DNA of 52,754 bases from Rhodocyclaceae bacterium (GTDB taxonomy: Bacteria; Pseudomonadota; Gammaproteobacteria; Burkholderiales; Rhodocyclaceae). The translations under genes and the position numbers were made by a program. Below, piece by piece: positions 52,626 through 52,754 of this stretch. Position 1 is the first letter of the stretch. Every line of letters begins with the position of its first letter. The DNA is taken from NCBI GenBank assembly GCA_020445665.1, contig JAGRGD010000314.1, positions 1-52,754 of the forward strand, written 5' to 3'. The notes under the pieces were generated by a model that saw nothing but the letters and a program-made list of their open reading frames with translations, did no database searches and had not been told where the DNA came from.

Positions 52626-52754
52626 GGCGGGACTTCCTTCGGGTGCCAGGGCTTGGCGTTGAGCGGGCGCGGGCGCCCGCCCGCCGGCCGGCGAGGATAG
52701 CGTGCGGGGCGGCGCTGCGCCACGCGCCGGCGGGGCGTTGCACGCCGCCTGCTA
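52626..52754. other. ppsA leader and right window edge
   Basis: This 129-base region is extremely GC-rich (long runs of GC-only bases near 52,666-52,690) and holds the ppsA ribosome site. I see no clear promoter or second gene. Confidence 0.4.

Noticed and set aside
50271-52700. Open frame of 809 codons on the plus strand
   Set aside because: It is antisense to ppsA and made of His/Asp/Arg/Val-rich low-complexity sequence; a mirror of strong third-position GC bias.

Overview
The window reads as one contiguous, gene-dense stretch of chromosome from a high-GC, flagellated betaproteobacterium. The best guess is Rhodocyclales (Azoarcus/Thauera/Denitromonas-like). This rests on gene order (a pyrophosphate-type phosphofructokinase next to adk-kdsB-lpxK-exbD-exbB; flhDC-motAB leading into a che locus) and on the protein families, not on a database search. 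I see no rRNA, tRNA, CRISPR array, insertion sequence or prophage. Almost all genes are intact and many overlap by 1-20 bases.

Region 1 (1-13.8 kb) is core metabolism and envelope. It has a YbhB-like protein converging on a phosphofructokinase, then a minus-strand run exbB-exbD-lpxK-Trm112-like-kdsB-adk (lipid A/KDO supply, energy transduction, adenylate kinase). On the plus strand follow xseA, sodB, a Kbp/YgaU-like BON-LysM protein, a circularly permuted ATP-grasp plus alpha-E pair, truC and tal. A small minus-strand DUF3135-like gene closes the region.

Region 2 (13.9-33.9 kb, all minus strand) is a 20-kb motility and chemotaxis island. Read in the direction of transcription it holds: flhD-flhC ending in a strong terminator; motA-motB; a short membrane receptor-cheY-cheA; cheW-PAS receptor-cheR-cheD-cheB-STAS ending in a hairpin; and a receptor with a C-terminal sensor-cheV-cheV-cheY-cheZ-cheA. 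I find sigma-28 (FliA)-like promoters in front of four of these five units, that is every unit except flhDC. This fits the usual hierarchy in which FlhDC activates flagellar genes and FliA then drives motor and chemotaxis genes. The island has two CheA kinases, two CheV, two CheY, three receptors, CheZ, and the full CheR/CheB/CheD adaptation set.

Region 3 (34-52.7 kb) starts with a Nudix hydrolase. A pentaheme c-type cytochrome beside an NHL-propeller lipoprotein follows, then a minimal ProQ RNA chaperone and purL. Next is a four-gene plus-strand operon with ATGA overlaps (LPG-synthase-like membrane protein, polyprenyl-phosphate glycosyltransferase, two GT-C transferases), probably for envelope glycan or lipid decoration. 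The last minus-strand genes are ppsA and the run M23 peptidase-coiled-coil protein-bactofilin-NfeD-SPFH, which suggests envelope and shape maintenance.

The points most worth a second look are: the sigma-28 promoter set; a CheR/CheB docking pentapeptide whose codons also form the cheR ribosome-binding site; four YGFF repeats in the second CheA; a CheZ-like D-x3-Q motif in a chemoreceptor; duplicated acidic motifs in CheZ; an EF-hand loop inside the pentaheme cytochrome; and a terminator hairpin ending directly at the phosphofructokinase start.
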